Both the position numbers and the translations under genes were made by a program. Source: Phaeocystidibacter sp965659725 (GTDB taxonomy: Bacteria; Bacteroidota; Bacteroidia; Flavobacteriales; Schleiferiaceae). From it: a stretch of DNA of 13,989 nucleotides. Each line of letters begins with the position of its first letter. Within the stretch, counting starts at the first letter, position 1. The stretch covers positions 1 through 13,989 of the forward strand of contig CBFHXG010000049.1 in the NCBI GenBank assembly GCA_965659725.1, read 5' to 3'. Shown one piece after another: positions 1-7,297 of this stretch. The notes under the pieces were generated by a model. The model saw only the letters and a list, made by a program, of their open reading frames with translations, ran no database searches and was not told where the DNA came from.

Positions 1-1062
1 AAAGGTGAGTCCAGGTTCACCACTGATTGCCAATGCAGGGAAACCTTCAAATTCGATCTGACCCAGGTGACCCTCTCGCAGAAGAGGCATATCCATAGCT
101 CGCACGTACACTTCCACTGCTCTATCGTCAGAGGTTGGGAAGAGTTCAGCAATCGGTGTTCCTGCTTTGATATTCTCACCAATACCACGGATATAGATTC
201 GGCTCACCACGCCATTCTGTGGGGCCCTTACGGTGTGATAGGTTTGTCGAACTTCAACGGTAGACCTTCTGTTCTCGAGCTTCGCGATCTCACCAAGGGC
301 TGCCTCGCGGGAAGAAATAGCCGTAAACTGTTCACTGCGCGCTTTGGCAATATACTCGGCGTAATCTGCTTCCAAACGTGCGCGCTCAGCTATACTCTGC
401 TGATACTTATTGGAAGCTGAAGTGAACTTCGCTTGTGCGTCTTGGTACTTCTGCTGACGTTGTTCGAGTTCATATCTACTCTTAATACCCTCTTGGAACA
501 GGGTGTCGGCGCGCAAATACTGACGCTCGGCCAGTTCAATCTGCACCTCAGCAGCTTGAAGATCAGCGCTGTCTGATTGAATCTTGAGATCTAGCTCTCT
601 ACGTTTGATAACCAGACTTTGTGTCAATGCATCAACTTGCTGGGCTTGAGCATTGGCTTTCTCAAGGTATGCATCGGCTGCGAGGCGTTTGGCTTCCAAC
701 TCTTGGTCTATCCTATCAAGTAGGTTAGGATCGAAATAAGACGGATCGATCTCGGTAAGGTAGGCGAGGGTATCGCCTTCTTGTACGGTATCCCCCTCTC
801 GAACGAACCACTGTTGTATCCTTCCAGGAATGGGAGACTGTACATCTTGTGGACGCACGGCCGGATCATAGTTCGTGATCTTTCCGTACCCAGCAATGTT
901 CTGGGTCCATGGGATGAAGAGTAGGATCAACACAAAAACCGTCAGAACGGAAGTCCATTTCAGGAATCGGCTGATCGTCTTTGAAATGGAGGTCTTCTCA
1001 AACGTCTGAAGTACCTCGGGCGAAACCTTATCGCGTATGGCGTTTCTAGATATATTGAGCAT
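1..1062 (-). CDS. HlyD-family membrane fusion (periplasmic adaptor) protein, 3' end cut by the window
   Basis: Periplasmic adaptor that would link an inner-membrane exporter to a TolC-type outer-membrane channel. The visible 354 residues, read from the ATG at 1062, hold a short cytoplasmic N-terminus and one membrane helix at about 34-51. A first half lipoyl/barrel segment lies at about 70-105 (SPIPGRIQQWFVREGDTV). A long polar coiled-coil hairpin spans about 112-270, rich in Gln, Glu, Lys and Arg. The second lipoyl half is at about 275-307 (VRAPQNGVVSRIY), followed by the start of the beta-barrel domain. This order is classic for HlyD/EmrA adaptors. The start lies only 3 nt after the stop of the ABC gene, so the two are almost certainly co-transcribed and probably translationally coupled. 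The reading frame is open to base 1, so the C-terminus lies outside. The substrate cannot be told from the sequence. Confidence 0.9.
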   Translation of the reverse strand, partial: MLNISRNAIRDKVSPEVLQTFEKTSISKTISRFLKWTSVLTVFVLILLFIPWTQNIAGYGKITNYDPAVRPQDVQSPIPGRIQQWFVREGDTVQEGDTLAYLTEIDPSYFDPNLLDRIDQELEAKRLAADAYLEKANAQAQQVDALTQSLVIKRRELDLKIQSDSADLQAAEVQIELAERQYLRADTLFQEGIKSRYELEQRQQKYQDAQAKFTSASNKYQQSIAERARLEADYAEYIAKARSEQFTAISSREAALGEIAKLENRRSTVEVRQTYHTVRAPQNGVVSRIYIRGIGENIKAGTPIAELFPTSDDRAVEVYVRAMDMPLLREGHLGQIEFEGFPALAISGEPGLTF

Positions 1063-1065
1063 GAC

Positions 1066-2733
1066 CTAGTAAATGAGTTCGGTTTTGAATTGGCTTGGGA
1101 TCTCGGAAACTGACCCCTGGTAGGCAATTGCACCTTCGCGAAGCACCACTACCTTATCACACTTCTCGATCACGTCGTTTCTATTCGAGGCGATGAAGAT
1201 GGTACCTGACTCCTTGAAGATCCGCTCGATCAATTGTTTTCTAAGCGGCTTTTCACATTGATCAAAAACATCTTGCAACAGTAAAAGTCGTGCATTGCGC
1301 AACATGGCTCGCAAGAGGATGAGACGTTGAGATGTGAACTCAGTAAGATGGATAGAGTTATCGGAGATGGTTTGGTCAAGGCCTCTTGGCAAGGACTCAT
1401 ACCAAGACATCAATCCCATCTGTTCTATTCCTTCGAGGAGTTGATCATCATTGGCTTCCACGGCTCCAATGGCGAGGTTATCTCGTAGAGAGGCTTCGAA
1501 TAGGGCTTCTTGACGAAGGTTGTCTCCAAGTGTACAGCGATAATTGAAAAGCTCGAGATTTTCAAGCGCTACTCCTTGGATCTTCACGGTTCCCATTCGG
1601 TCTGGGATTAACCCTGCAATGGAGCGAAGGAGACTGGTTCTCCCACTTCCGGCGTAACCGATCACGGCGACCTTCTCTCCGGCTGCAACATCGATGGATG
1701 TCTCGTCTTTCATAACAATGGACACCGGCCATGCTTGCTCGCGAGCAGAAACATTCCTTCCCTCGGAGCCCTCTAGAGGTCTTTCGAAGACACTAGCGAT
1801 CTTCTCGAGTGCAGTAACCGTATCAAAGAGTGGTTCCGCCAATTTGATAAGTTTATCGGCACTATTGGTGATAAGTAGGAACACGATCTCTACGGCTACG
1901 AATTGACCGATACTCATTTGCTGTTCGAAGACGAGCAAGCCTCCGAAGATGAGTAGCATTCCGGTAAGAATGAATCGGAAGCCTACTAATTGGGCGTATT
2001 GGAGCACCAAAACCTTGAAGTGTCCCTTACGAGCGCCGAGCCACTTTTCTGTGTGATCCTTGGTCCGCAGGTCTGGCCAAGTAGACCTCCCAGCCAGCTT
2101 GAAGGTATTCATGGCATCTGCCATTTGCTCTAGCCAATAGGCTACTTCGTATTTGTGTGTACTCTCTTGGAGACTGGTCTTCAGTCCACGTTTCCAGGTC
2201 GTCCTAAAGATGATGACTACCAGAACTACCACCACGGCTCCTGCCACTACGAATAGGGGGTGGTATATAGATAAGAGGAGGAGGCCGAAGAATATCTGTA
2301 ATATACTCGTGGACGCATCTAACAGCACCTTGGGAACAGCTTTCTGAACGGTAAGCGTATCAAAGAAGCGGTTCACGAGCTCTGGTGGGTGATCGCCGAT
2401 GAGGCCTTTAGGGTGTAAACGTGGGATGCGGAAGCTAAATTCGATGGCTGATCGAACGAAAATGCGCTGCTGCAAAAGCTCCGTGATCTGCATTTGAAAG
2501 ATCTGGAGGATACCGGCGAAAAGAATGGCTGCGAGGACGACACCTACAAGCACCCACCACGAGGCACTTGGTCTGCCACCCATCACCAGCGTGATGATCG
2601 CCTGGAAACCAAGAGGAAGTGCCAGACCGATGGCGCCATTGAGCACGGCAAAGAACAAGACATAGAAAACCTCACGTTTGTCTTGTACCAATAATCTATA
2701 TAACCGCTCTAATGGAGTAATCTTCGGTTCCAT
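1066..2733 (-). CDS. ABC exporter half-transporter (membrane domain fused to a motif-degenerate ATPase domain)
   Basis: A 555-residue exporter-type half-transporter: about six membrane helices in residues 20-300, then a nucleotide-binding-like domain at about 335-555. There is no N-terminal C39 peptidase domain. The ATPase fold is recognisable, but its motifs are altered. Walker A is GYAGSGRT (359-366), with Arg365 where Lys is expected (codon AGA). The LSGGQRQR signature is replaced by LTEFTSQR (463-470). Walker B ends LLLLQD (483-488) instead of LLLLDE. The H-loop His is Asn517 (ASNRNDV). The Q-loop glutamine (Q408) appears shifted by one residue. An HlyD adaptor follows 3 nt downstream, so the pair resembles a type I secretion or efflux module. 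Family knowledge predicts very weak or no ATP hydrolysis from such a domain. Whether it works with another ABC subunit is unknown. The start is ATG, with an A-rich leader and a candidate -7 box upstream. Confidence 0.88.
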   Translation of the reverse strand: MEPKITPLERLYRLLVQDKREVFYVLFFAVLNGAIGLALPLGFQAIITLVMGGRPSASWWVLVGVVLAAILFAGILQIFQMQITELLQQRIFVRSAIEFSFRIPRLHPKGLIGDHPPELVNRFFDTLTVQKAVPKVLLDASTSILQIFFGLLLLSIYHPLFVVAGAVVVVLVVIIFRTTWKRGLKTSLQESTHKYEVAYWLEQMADAMNTFKLAGRSTWPDLRTKDHTEKWLGARKGHFKVLVLQYAQLVGFRFILTGMLLIFGGLLVFEQQMSIGQFVAVEIVFLLITNSADKLIKLAEPLFDTVTALEKIASVFERPLEGSEGRNVSAREQAWPVSIVMKDETSIDVAAGEKVAVIGYAGSGRTSLLRSIAGLIPDRMGTVKIQGVALENLELFNYRCTLGDNLRQEALFEASLRDNLAIGAVEANDDQLLEGIEQMGLMSWYESLPRGLDQTISDNSIHLTEFTSQRLILLRAMLRNARLLLLQDVFDQCEKPLRKQLIERIFKESGTIFIASNRNDVIEKCDKVVVLREGAIAYQGSVSEIPSQFKTELIY

Positions 2734-2754
2734 TCGTTCGTTTCAAGGTTTGAG

Positions 2755-2762
2755 CAAAGATA
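2755..2762 (-). promoter_or_regulatory. Candidate Bacteroidota -7 promoter box for the ABC/HlyD pair
   Basis: The minus strand reads TATCTTTG, a full match to the Bacteroidota -7 consensus TAnnTTTG, 21 nt upstream of the ABC gene's ATG. No convincing TTG box is found 17-23 nt further upstream, so the call rests on the -7 box, its position and the AT-rich flank. Confidence 0.35.
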
Positions 2763-2949
2763 ACGTCAATTCCCAGTTTCAGTTCATAAAGGATACGTTA
2801 CCCCTCTCTAATTATTCTTATGTCATATATAAACATTTTTTATCGTTAACACATCTTAACATTTATAAAAGTGTATGCGAATAGATGTAGCCCCTGCTTA
2901 GAAAGACTTGGGAATGATCAGAAAGAAGATGGGTCACTAAGGAATTATG
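2763..2949. other. Intergenic spacer without a recognisable gene
   Basis: This is the main part of the gap between the ABC gene and yifB. An AT-rich stretch at about 2808-2875 would sit upstream of the ABC promoter. Both strands were read in all frames: on the minus strand there are only short frames with frequent stops. One minus-strand frame continues past the toxin remnant for about 35 codons, but I could not assign it to a family. I see no HicB-like antitoxin, RNA gene or clear terminator. Confidence 0.5.
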
Positions 2950-2976
2950 CTGACGGGTTACACTAACACCCTTCAG
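2950..2976. repeat. Imperfect inverted repeat (hairpin) at the end of the toxin remnant
   Basis: CTGA-c-GGGT pairs with ACCC-t-TCAG: eight base pairs with one internal mismatch and a nine-base loop. It spans the stop codon of the HicA-like fragment and lies downstream of yifB on the transcribed strand. No T-run follows on the minus strand, so a rho-independent terminator is possible but weak. Confidence 0.3.
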
Positions 2977-3094
2977 GATTTAGGAATTTCACTCTAGAGC
3001 CAGACGTCTTTCCTGCCGACCTCATTCCATATTCAAATGCTCTCAACAAGGTCACGAGCTCGTCAAACGAAAAGTCCCTCGGAAGACACTTCAT
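2963..3094 (-). pseudogene. Truncated HicA-family mRNA interferase toxin remnant
   Basis: A 43-codon frame from the ATG at 3094 encodes LPRDFSFDELVTLLRAF, then GKTSGSRVKFLNPEG, and stops. These two blocks match the N-terminal half of HicA-family toxins (LPKDFTWDEL...LL..FGY...GKTSGSRVKF.N). The second half of the fold, with the conserved HKPHPGN-like catalytic His block, is missing. In-frame codons upstream read TSKVDRS, as in the usual MSKxDKL start, with ACG (3113-3115) where ATG would be expected. The original start therefore looks lost and the internal ATG is probably not authentic. A frame-shifted continuation downstream (VSVTRQHNSL) might be decayed remainder, but this is uncertain. No HicB antitoxin is seen beside it. 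It lies 25 nt beyond the yifB stop, on the same strand. Assignment to HicA is by recalled family motifs. Confidence 0.6.
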
Positions 3095-3139
3095 CGATCT
3101 ATCAACTTTCGACGTAAAAATTACTAAATATAGTTACAC

Positions 3140-4678
3140 CTAGCTCCCCCAGTCACTCCTATCCAAACTGCGGTATTGAATGGCTTCGGCCAGATGAGAC
3201 GTCTGGACCTGTTCCTTCGAATCAAGGTCGGCAATCGTTCTGGCCACCTTCAAGATCCGATCATAGGCGCGTGCCGATAGGTTCATTCGATTCATGGCCG
3301 ACTCCAACATGGTTCTGCCATCATCAGAAAGTTTACACACCGACCTTAATTGCTTGCTTCCCATCTCGGCATTGCAGTGAACATTGTGGGTTTCCTTGAA
3401 TCGTTCCTGTTGTATCCTTCTGGCCCGCATCACACGCCTTCGAATACTTTCACTGGGTTCTGCAGGACGATCATCCGAGATCTCCTTGAACTTAACCGGC
3501 GTAACCTCAACATGCAGGTCGATACGATCTAGCAAGGGACCTGATATCTTATTCAGATAGCGGTCTACCGCCCCAGGGCCACACGTACAATCGCGCGTTG
3601 GATGATTGTGATAACCACACGGACATGGGTTCATACTCGCGAACAGCATAAAGGAGGCTGGATATGTAACTGTATGCTTTGCTCTCGAAATGGTCACCTC
3701 TCTATCTTCCATGGGCTGTCGCATGACCTCCAAGACCGATCTTTGGAATTCGGGCAATTCGTCTAGGAATAAAACCCCGTGATGTGCCAGACTGATCTCT
3801 CCGGGTTGAGGGTAACTGCCTCCACCTACTAAAGCTGCATTAGAAACCGAATGATGAGGAGACCGAAATGGCCGTTGTGCCACCAAGGCTTGTTCGGCCG
3901 CCAAAATACCCGATACAGAATGGATCTTGGTGGTTTCCAGAGCCTCCTCCATCGTCATAGGTGGTAAGATCGTTCCCATCCGCTTGGCCAGCATGGACTT
4001 TCCGGCTCCGGGAGGACCGATCAATATCACGTTATGACCGCCCGCAGCCGCGATCTCCAAGGCACGCTTGACGTTTTCTTGCCCTTTCACTTCGCTGAAA
4101 TCAACGGATGATCTTGCCGAGGCTTGTTCAAATATCGATTCCGAGTTCGTGACAATGAGAGGCAAGCTTGCCTCACCATTCAAATGGGAAACTACACTTG
4201 CTAGGGTAGACGCACCATAGATCTCTATCCCGTCTACTATCGCCGCCTCCTTGGCATTGCGCATAGGCAGGATAATGGATCGATAACCTTCCTTCTTCGC
4301 CTGGAGCGCCATTGGAAGTGCCCCTGTGATCGGCTGAAGTTCACCATCCAAAGACAGTTCTCCCATGATGATCGTATCCTCCAAACTATCGATCAGCAAT
4401 TGCTCAGATGCAGCTAGGATACCCACAGCCATGGGCAGATCATATGCCGACCCCTCTTTCCGAATATCAGCAGGGGCCATATTTATCGTAATCTGCTTAC
4501 GCGGCATCTTAAGTCCGCCGTACAACAAGGCGCTTCGGACTCTCTGCTGACTCTCCTTGACGGCCGAATCAGGTAGTCCCACAAGGAAGAATTTGATTCC
4601 TTTATCCACACTCACCTCAACGGTGATAGTAGTTGCATCCACACCGTGGATCGCACTTCCAAAAACTTTGACTAGCAT
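3140..4678 (-). CDS. comM: YifB/ComM-family AAA+ ATPase (Mg-chelatase-like)
   Basis: A 512-residue full-length member of the YifB/ComM family. In naturally competent bacteria ComM is a hexameric helicase that promotes branch migration during integration of transforming DNA. The protein is widespread in non-competent species too. The N-terminal ribosomal S5/Lon-like domain spans about 1-170 (FFLVGLPDSAVKES near 30). The AAA+ domain has Walker A GPPGAGKS at 221-228 and Walker B GVLFLDE at 301-307. A family-typical Cys cluster follows at C352, C354, C364 and C366 (CPCGYHNH...CTCGPG), then GPLLDRIDLHVEV at 380-392. The C-terminal Mg-chelatase subdomain contains LSARAYDRILKVARTIADL (467-485). All key motifs are intact. 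The ATG at 4676-4678 gives the usual MLVKVFGSA start. A CATCTTTG sequence lies 22 nt upstream. It follows ydbT after 86 nt and may be transcribed separately. Confidence 0.95.
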   Translation of the reverse strand: MLVKVFGSAIHGVDATTITVEVSVDKGIKFFLVGLPDSAVKESQQRVRSALLYGGLKMPRKQITINMAPADIRKEGSAYDLPMAVGILAASEQLLIDSLEDTIIMGELSLDGELQPITGALPMALQAKKEGYRSIILPMRNAKEAAIVDGIEIYGASTLASVVSHLNGEASLPLIVTNSESIFEQASARSSVDFSEVKGQENVKRALEIAAAGGHNVILIGPPGAGKSMLAKRMGTILPPMTMEEALETTKIHSVSGILAAEQALVAQRPFRSPHHSVSNAALVGGGSYPQPGEISLAHHGVLFLDELPEFQRSVLEVMRQPMEDREVTISRAKHTVTYPASFMLFASMNPCPCGYHNHPTRDCTCGPGAVDRYLNKISGPLLDRIDLHVEVTPVKFKEISDDRPAEPSESIRRRVMRARRIQQERFKETHNVHCNAEMGSKQLRSVCKLSDDGRTMLESAMNRMNLSARAYDRILKVARTIADLDSKEQVQTSHLAEAIQYRSLDRSDWGS

Positions 4679-4700
4679 TTAATGGCACTTTGGTTTACGC

Positions 4701-4708
4701 CAAAGATG
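4701..4708 (-). promoter_or_regulatory. Near-consensus -7 box upstream of yifB
   Basis: The minus strand reads CATCTTTG, one base off the Bacteroidota TAnnTTTG box, 22 nt before the yifB ATG. A TTG occurs upstream, but the spacing is only 14 nt, shorter than usual. This is a weak call, made because of its position and its likeness to the boxes at 2755 and 8900. Confidence 0.25.
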
Positions 4709-4725
4709 CACCCACATCGATCCAA

Positions 4726-4756
4726 TAGCCGTATGATAAACGCATACAAACGGCTA
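4726..4756. repeat. Inverted repeat between ydbT and yifB
   Basis: TAGCCGT (4726-4732) pairs perfectly with ACGGCTA (4750-4756). The stem can be extended on the inside by three ATG/CAT pairs across a four-base bulge, leaving a seven-base loop. It lies just after the ydbT stop in the direction of transcription. No T-run follows, so it could be a bidirectional or factor-assisted terminator, an operator or a leader structure. Confidence 0.35.
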
Positions 4757-4764
4757 AGTTTAGA

Positions 4765-6246
4765 TCACATCCAATCCAATTTGGATGTCTCCGACTTGTA
4801 GAGCAGGTAATCTGTGAGCTGTTGTGCTGTAGCTTCGGGCAAGAAGGGTAGGTCCACCGAGCCTCCAGCCGTTTCGATCGACAAGGAGCACAGGCCTTTA
4901 CGGCGTTGATAGAACGAGCGCTTCATAGTTACCGCTTGAACTTTATCCAACTGAAGCGTGGCCAACTTCTCGAAGATGACCTTCTTACGGGTGATGAGTG
5001 TTTCTCCATCTATCCCTAGTCCCTGGAAGCGCCACAAGAGGATGCTGTAGACTACTTGAAATGGCAGCCATAGTCCCATCCACGAGAAATTCCAATCATC
5101 GGTAAAGTAGATGATCACCGCTGGAATGATCAATGGGATCATCCCCAGGCGGGTACTCCTAAACAGGATCCATTTCTTGCTTGTCCCCGGATGGAGGACT
5201 TCGGGTAATACACCAAAAAGTCGGGTTCGCAGTGCCTGTACCATGTGATACGGACTTCCCGGGATCGTAAAATCTTCCTTGTTGCGAACCTTTTGAGCAT
5301 AGGCTTGCTCTATCTTGAAACGAATGATGCCCAACCACTTGAAAACAGGACCTTGCTCCGTCTTCATGATCTGGATCTTGCTCGGTTTCAACTGTCTGGT
5401 TTTAACACTCGCCAAACCATATTTTGCCTCAAGTGCATCTCTCCTCTCAACCACCTTAAAGCCATAGAATCGCACGATGGTGAGGATAATGGAGAAAAGG
5501 ATAGCGGCTATCATCACCAAGAACCCGAGCACAACGAAGATCGAGAACACCTTAGGGATGTAATCGTAGACCGTGATGATCTCCTCATTGAGTTTTTGGG
5601 CCTCTATCACGTCTTGGATCTGACTATACAAATAGAAGGCTCCACCGATAAACGCTGCGATGGATCGAAAATGGTTTCGGAACAATCCGATCTTGAACAA
5701 GGTCAAAACATCAACCTCAACCCAAGTTCTGGAAGTCGGATTGGTCGAGGGGCCCGCTGATTCATGAACCTCTTCTTCTTCCTCTTTTCGCTCAAGGATA
5801 AATTCTCGTAATCGACGAGCGGCGTCTACTTGCAATGCCCAGATCTCAGCCTCTTTCCCACCTGACCCTGCAGTGTCTACTACGAACCGTACGGTATTGG
5901 CCAATCGGTAATACCACGGCTGCTGGAGGTCTATCGCCTGAATGCGCTCAAACGGAATGCGGAGATCTACCTTTCGGATCACGCCATGACGGATCACGAG
6001 CGCATCTCCTTCAATAGACCAACGATAGGTCAGATAGCGAATGATACCATTCAACACGGTGAGTCCTAGTGCGATATAAATGAAGATTAAGAAATACTCT
6101 TGGTTCGAATCCTCCTTGGGTCGGCTTACTTGAAAGAAGTAAACAATTAGAATGGGCCAGAACTGGGAAAGGATAGCGCGTAGCACCCTGCTGAACACAC
6201 GCAACAGGGCGATAGGTGCAAGCTTCTGTGGAGTACTAAAGTCCAT
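4765..6246 (-). CDS. Membrane protein with three bacterial PH (bPH2/DUF304) domains, YdbT-like
   Basis: A 493-residue integral membrane protein built from three pairs of membrane helices (about 25-70, 195-258, 365-405). Each pair is followed by a bPH2 domain: about 72-150 (YRWSIEGDALVIRHGVI), about 260-342 (YGFKVVERRDALEAKYGL) and about 405-483 (FQGLGIDGETLITRKKV). The triple arrangement and length match YdbT of Bacillus subtilis, which works with YdbS and is reported in that species to help resistance to some antimicrobial peptides. The biochemical role is not established. An acidic run (EEEEE near 155-159) and a Ser/Pro/Thr stretch link the first domain to the next helices. Its ATG overlaps the stop of the upstream ydbS-like gene by one base (TAATG), a strong sign of coupled translation and a joint complex. 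Confidence 0.85.
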   Translation of the reverse strand: MDFSTPQKLAPIALLRVFSRVLRAILSQFWPILIVYFFQVSRPKEDSNQEYFLIFIYIALGLTVLNGIIRYLTYRWSIEGDALVIRHGVIRKVDLRIPFERIQAIDLQQPWYYRLANTVRFVVDTAGSGGKEAEIWALQVDAARRLREFILERKEEEEEVHESAGPSTNPTSRTWVEVDVLTLFKIGLFRNHFRSIAAFIGGAFYLYSQIQDVIEAQKLNEEIITVYDYIPKVFSIFVVLGFLVMIAAILFSIILTIVRFYGFKVVERRDALEAKYGLASVKTRQLKPSKIQIMKTEQGPVFKWLGIIRFKIEQAYAQKVRNKEDFTIPGSPYHMVQALRTRLFGVLPEVLHPGTSKKWILFRSTRLGMIPLIIPAVIIYFTDDWNFSWMGLWLPFQVVYSILLWRFQGLGIDGETLITRKKVIFEKLATLQLDKVQAVTMKRSFYQRRKGLCSLSIETAGGSVDLPFLPEATAQQLTDYLLYKSETSKLDWM

Positions 6247-6872
6247 TATCCTTGGATCGATGAGTCATTATCAGAACTCGACGGGGTAGCCTGATCTGCG
6301 CTTCCTTCCTCTTCCGCTTCTTCGATCACGCGCTCCATGATATACTTTCGTAGCTTCTCAGCTTTTTCTCTTGGCAGTGCCGGAATACTGAGGTCTGAAC
6401 TCGAGCCTCCAGCAGTAAAGATCTTTAGTTTCTTCACTTTGAAAAATCGATCTAAAAGGCCTTCGGTAAGTTCACCATGCTGGATACGCGCAAATGGAAT
6501 GATCACTGTTGATCGGAACACCCACCCGCTTCGATAGATCAGGTCCTTCTCTCTCAGGGCATACCCTTTTACAGGATATCCCATGTAGATAAAGAAGGTT
6601 CGGGTGGCAAAAAAGAGCACGCCTGCCCCTGCTATGATTCCGGAGACAAGGTATTCGTGTTCCTCTGCCGTGGTGATCACAATGGAAGCTGCGATCATGG
6701 CGATCGCTGTGAAGAGAAGGGATGTGATGATCTGGATCACTTTATACTTAGGGCTGACCTTCGTGTAAGTGACCTCTTCTACGCTTGGTAATAAGCTTAT
6801 ATCGATCGGGATATTCTTGAACACCTCCGGTTTTGGTGCTTTGTCTGTTGATTCAGGTGTCGTTGAGTCCAA
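6246..6872 (-). CDS. Membrane protein with one bacterial PH (bPH2/DUF304) domain, YdbS-like
   Basis: A small membrane protein, partner of the YdbT-like product. It has a soluble N-terminus, two membrane helices at about 46-67 and 75-95, and one bPH2 domain at about 100-182 (GYALREKDLIYRSGWVFRS, then IPFARIQHGEL). It ends in an acidic, Ser-rich tail (182-208). Start choice is uncertain. The longest frame begins with TTG at 6870-6872 and overlaps the YopX-like gene by 20 nt. No in-frame ATG exists before residue 59. A GTG at 6822-6824 (residue 17) would give 192 residues and leave a 28-nt gap instead. Both keep the helices and the domain intact. The order YdbS then YdbT with touching ends is the same as in Bacillus. 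Confidence 0.82.
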   Translation of the reverse strand: MDSTTPESTDKAPKPEVFKNIPIDISLLPSVEEVTYTKVSPKYKVIQIITSLLFTAIAMIAASIVITTAEEHEYLVSGIIAGAGVLFFATRTFFIYMGYPVKGYALREKDLIYRSGWVFRSTVIIPFARIQHGELTEGLLDRFFKVKKLKIFTAGGSSSDLSIPALPREKAEKLRKYIMERVIEEAEEEGSADQATPSSSDNDSSIQG

Positions 6873-7272
6873 GGTGTTCTTGCAGTTCTGGATTGATGAA
6901 AAGGAATGAAAACACTTCTAATTGTCGTTGATCGAATAACTGCAATCCATCTGTTTCGAATGGAAAGTGAAGTGCCTCGTCAACCTTGCGTATTACAAAC
7001 CGTTTCTGGTTGGCCTCCCAAAGTACAACACCATCTTGGTATTCTCCTTCTGGATCAACTTTAAAATGGATGATATCCCATTCGTAGATCGGAGTTTTGT
7101 TCTTGTCGAAATATCCGGTCCACTCGTCGATCTGCTCGTATTCTATAGCCTTACCTGTCCACCAAAAAGAATCTTTGCTAAAGAAAAAGCTCTCGCGGCC
7201 AATGCGACGCATATAGCCTTTCACTTTCTCTCCTTCTCTAAGTCGGTATCTTTTCTCTTCAGGCAGATCCAT
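6853..7272 (-). CDS. YopX-domain protein of unknown function
   Basis: A 139-residue soluble protein without signal peptide or membrane helix. Residues 52-70 (TGYFDKNKTPIYEWDIIHF) match the hallmark of the YopX family (TGLKDKNGKEIYEGDIV). They are followed by GVVLWEANQKRFVIR (81-95) and a C-terminal EVFSFLFINPEL (119-130), like the family's usual ending VIGNIYENPEL. YopX proteins are mostly known from phages and prophages, and their function is unknown. Here the gene sits in a compact non-phage operon, 25 nt after the GT9 gene. It overlaps the ydbS-like gene by up to 20 nt, depending on which ydbS start is used. I see no other phage gene nearby. The assignment rests on motif recall; the start is ATG and the length is normal for the family. 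Confidence 0.7.
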   Translation of the reverse strand: MDLPEEKRYRLREGEKVKGYMRRIGRESFFFSKDSFWWTGKAIEYEQIDEWTGYFDKNKTPIYEWDIIHFKVDPEGEYQDGVVLWEANQKRFVIRKVDEALHFPFETDGLQLFDQRQLEVFSFLFINPELQEHLGLNDT

Positions 7273-7297
7273 ACTCTTTGAAACTGCTGGGGTGGAA

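Noticed and set aside
67..420. 117-codon open frame on the plus strand at the left edge
   Set aside because: The minus strand here encodes an unbroken HlyD adaptor with clear domains, so this frame is a shadow.
2763..2962. HicB antitoxin or complete toxin-antitoxin pair next to the HicA fragment
   Set aside because: All three minus-strand frames downstream of the fragment contain stops and no HicB-like residues were seen.
5245..5760. 171-codon open frame on the plus strand
   Set aside because: It is antisense to the strongly supported YdbT-like gene, and its translation is low-complexity and charged with no recognisable domain. It is a shadow of the real gene.
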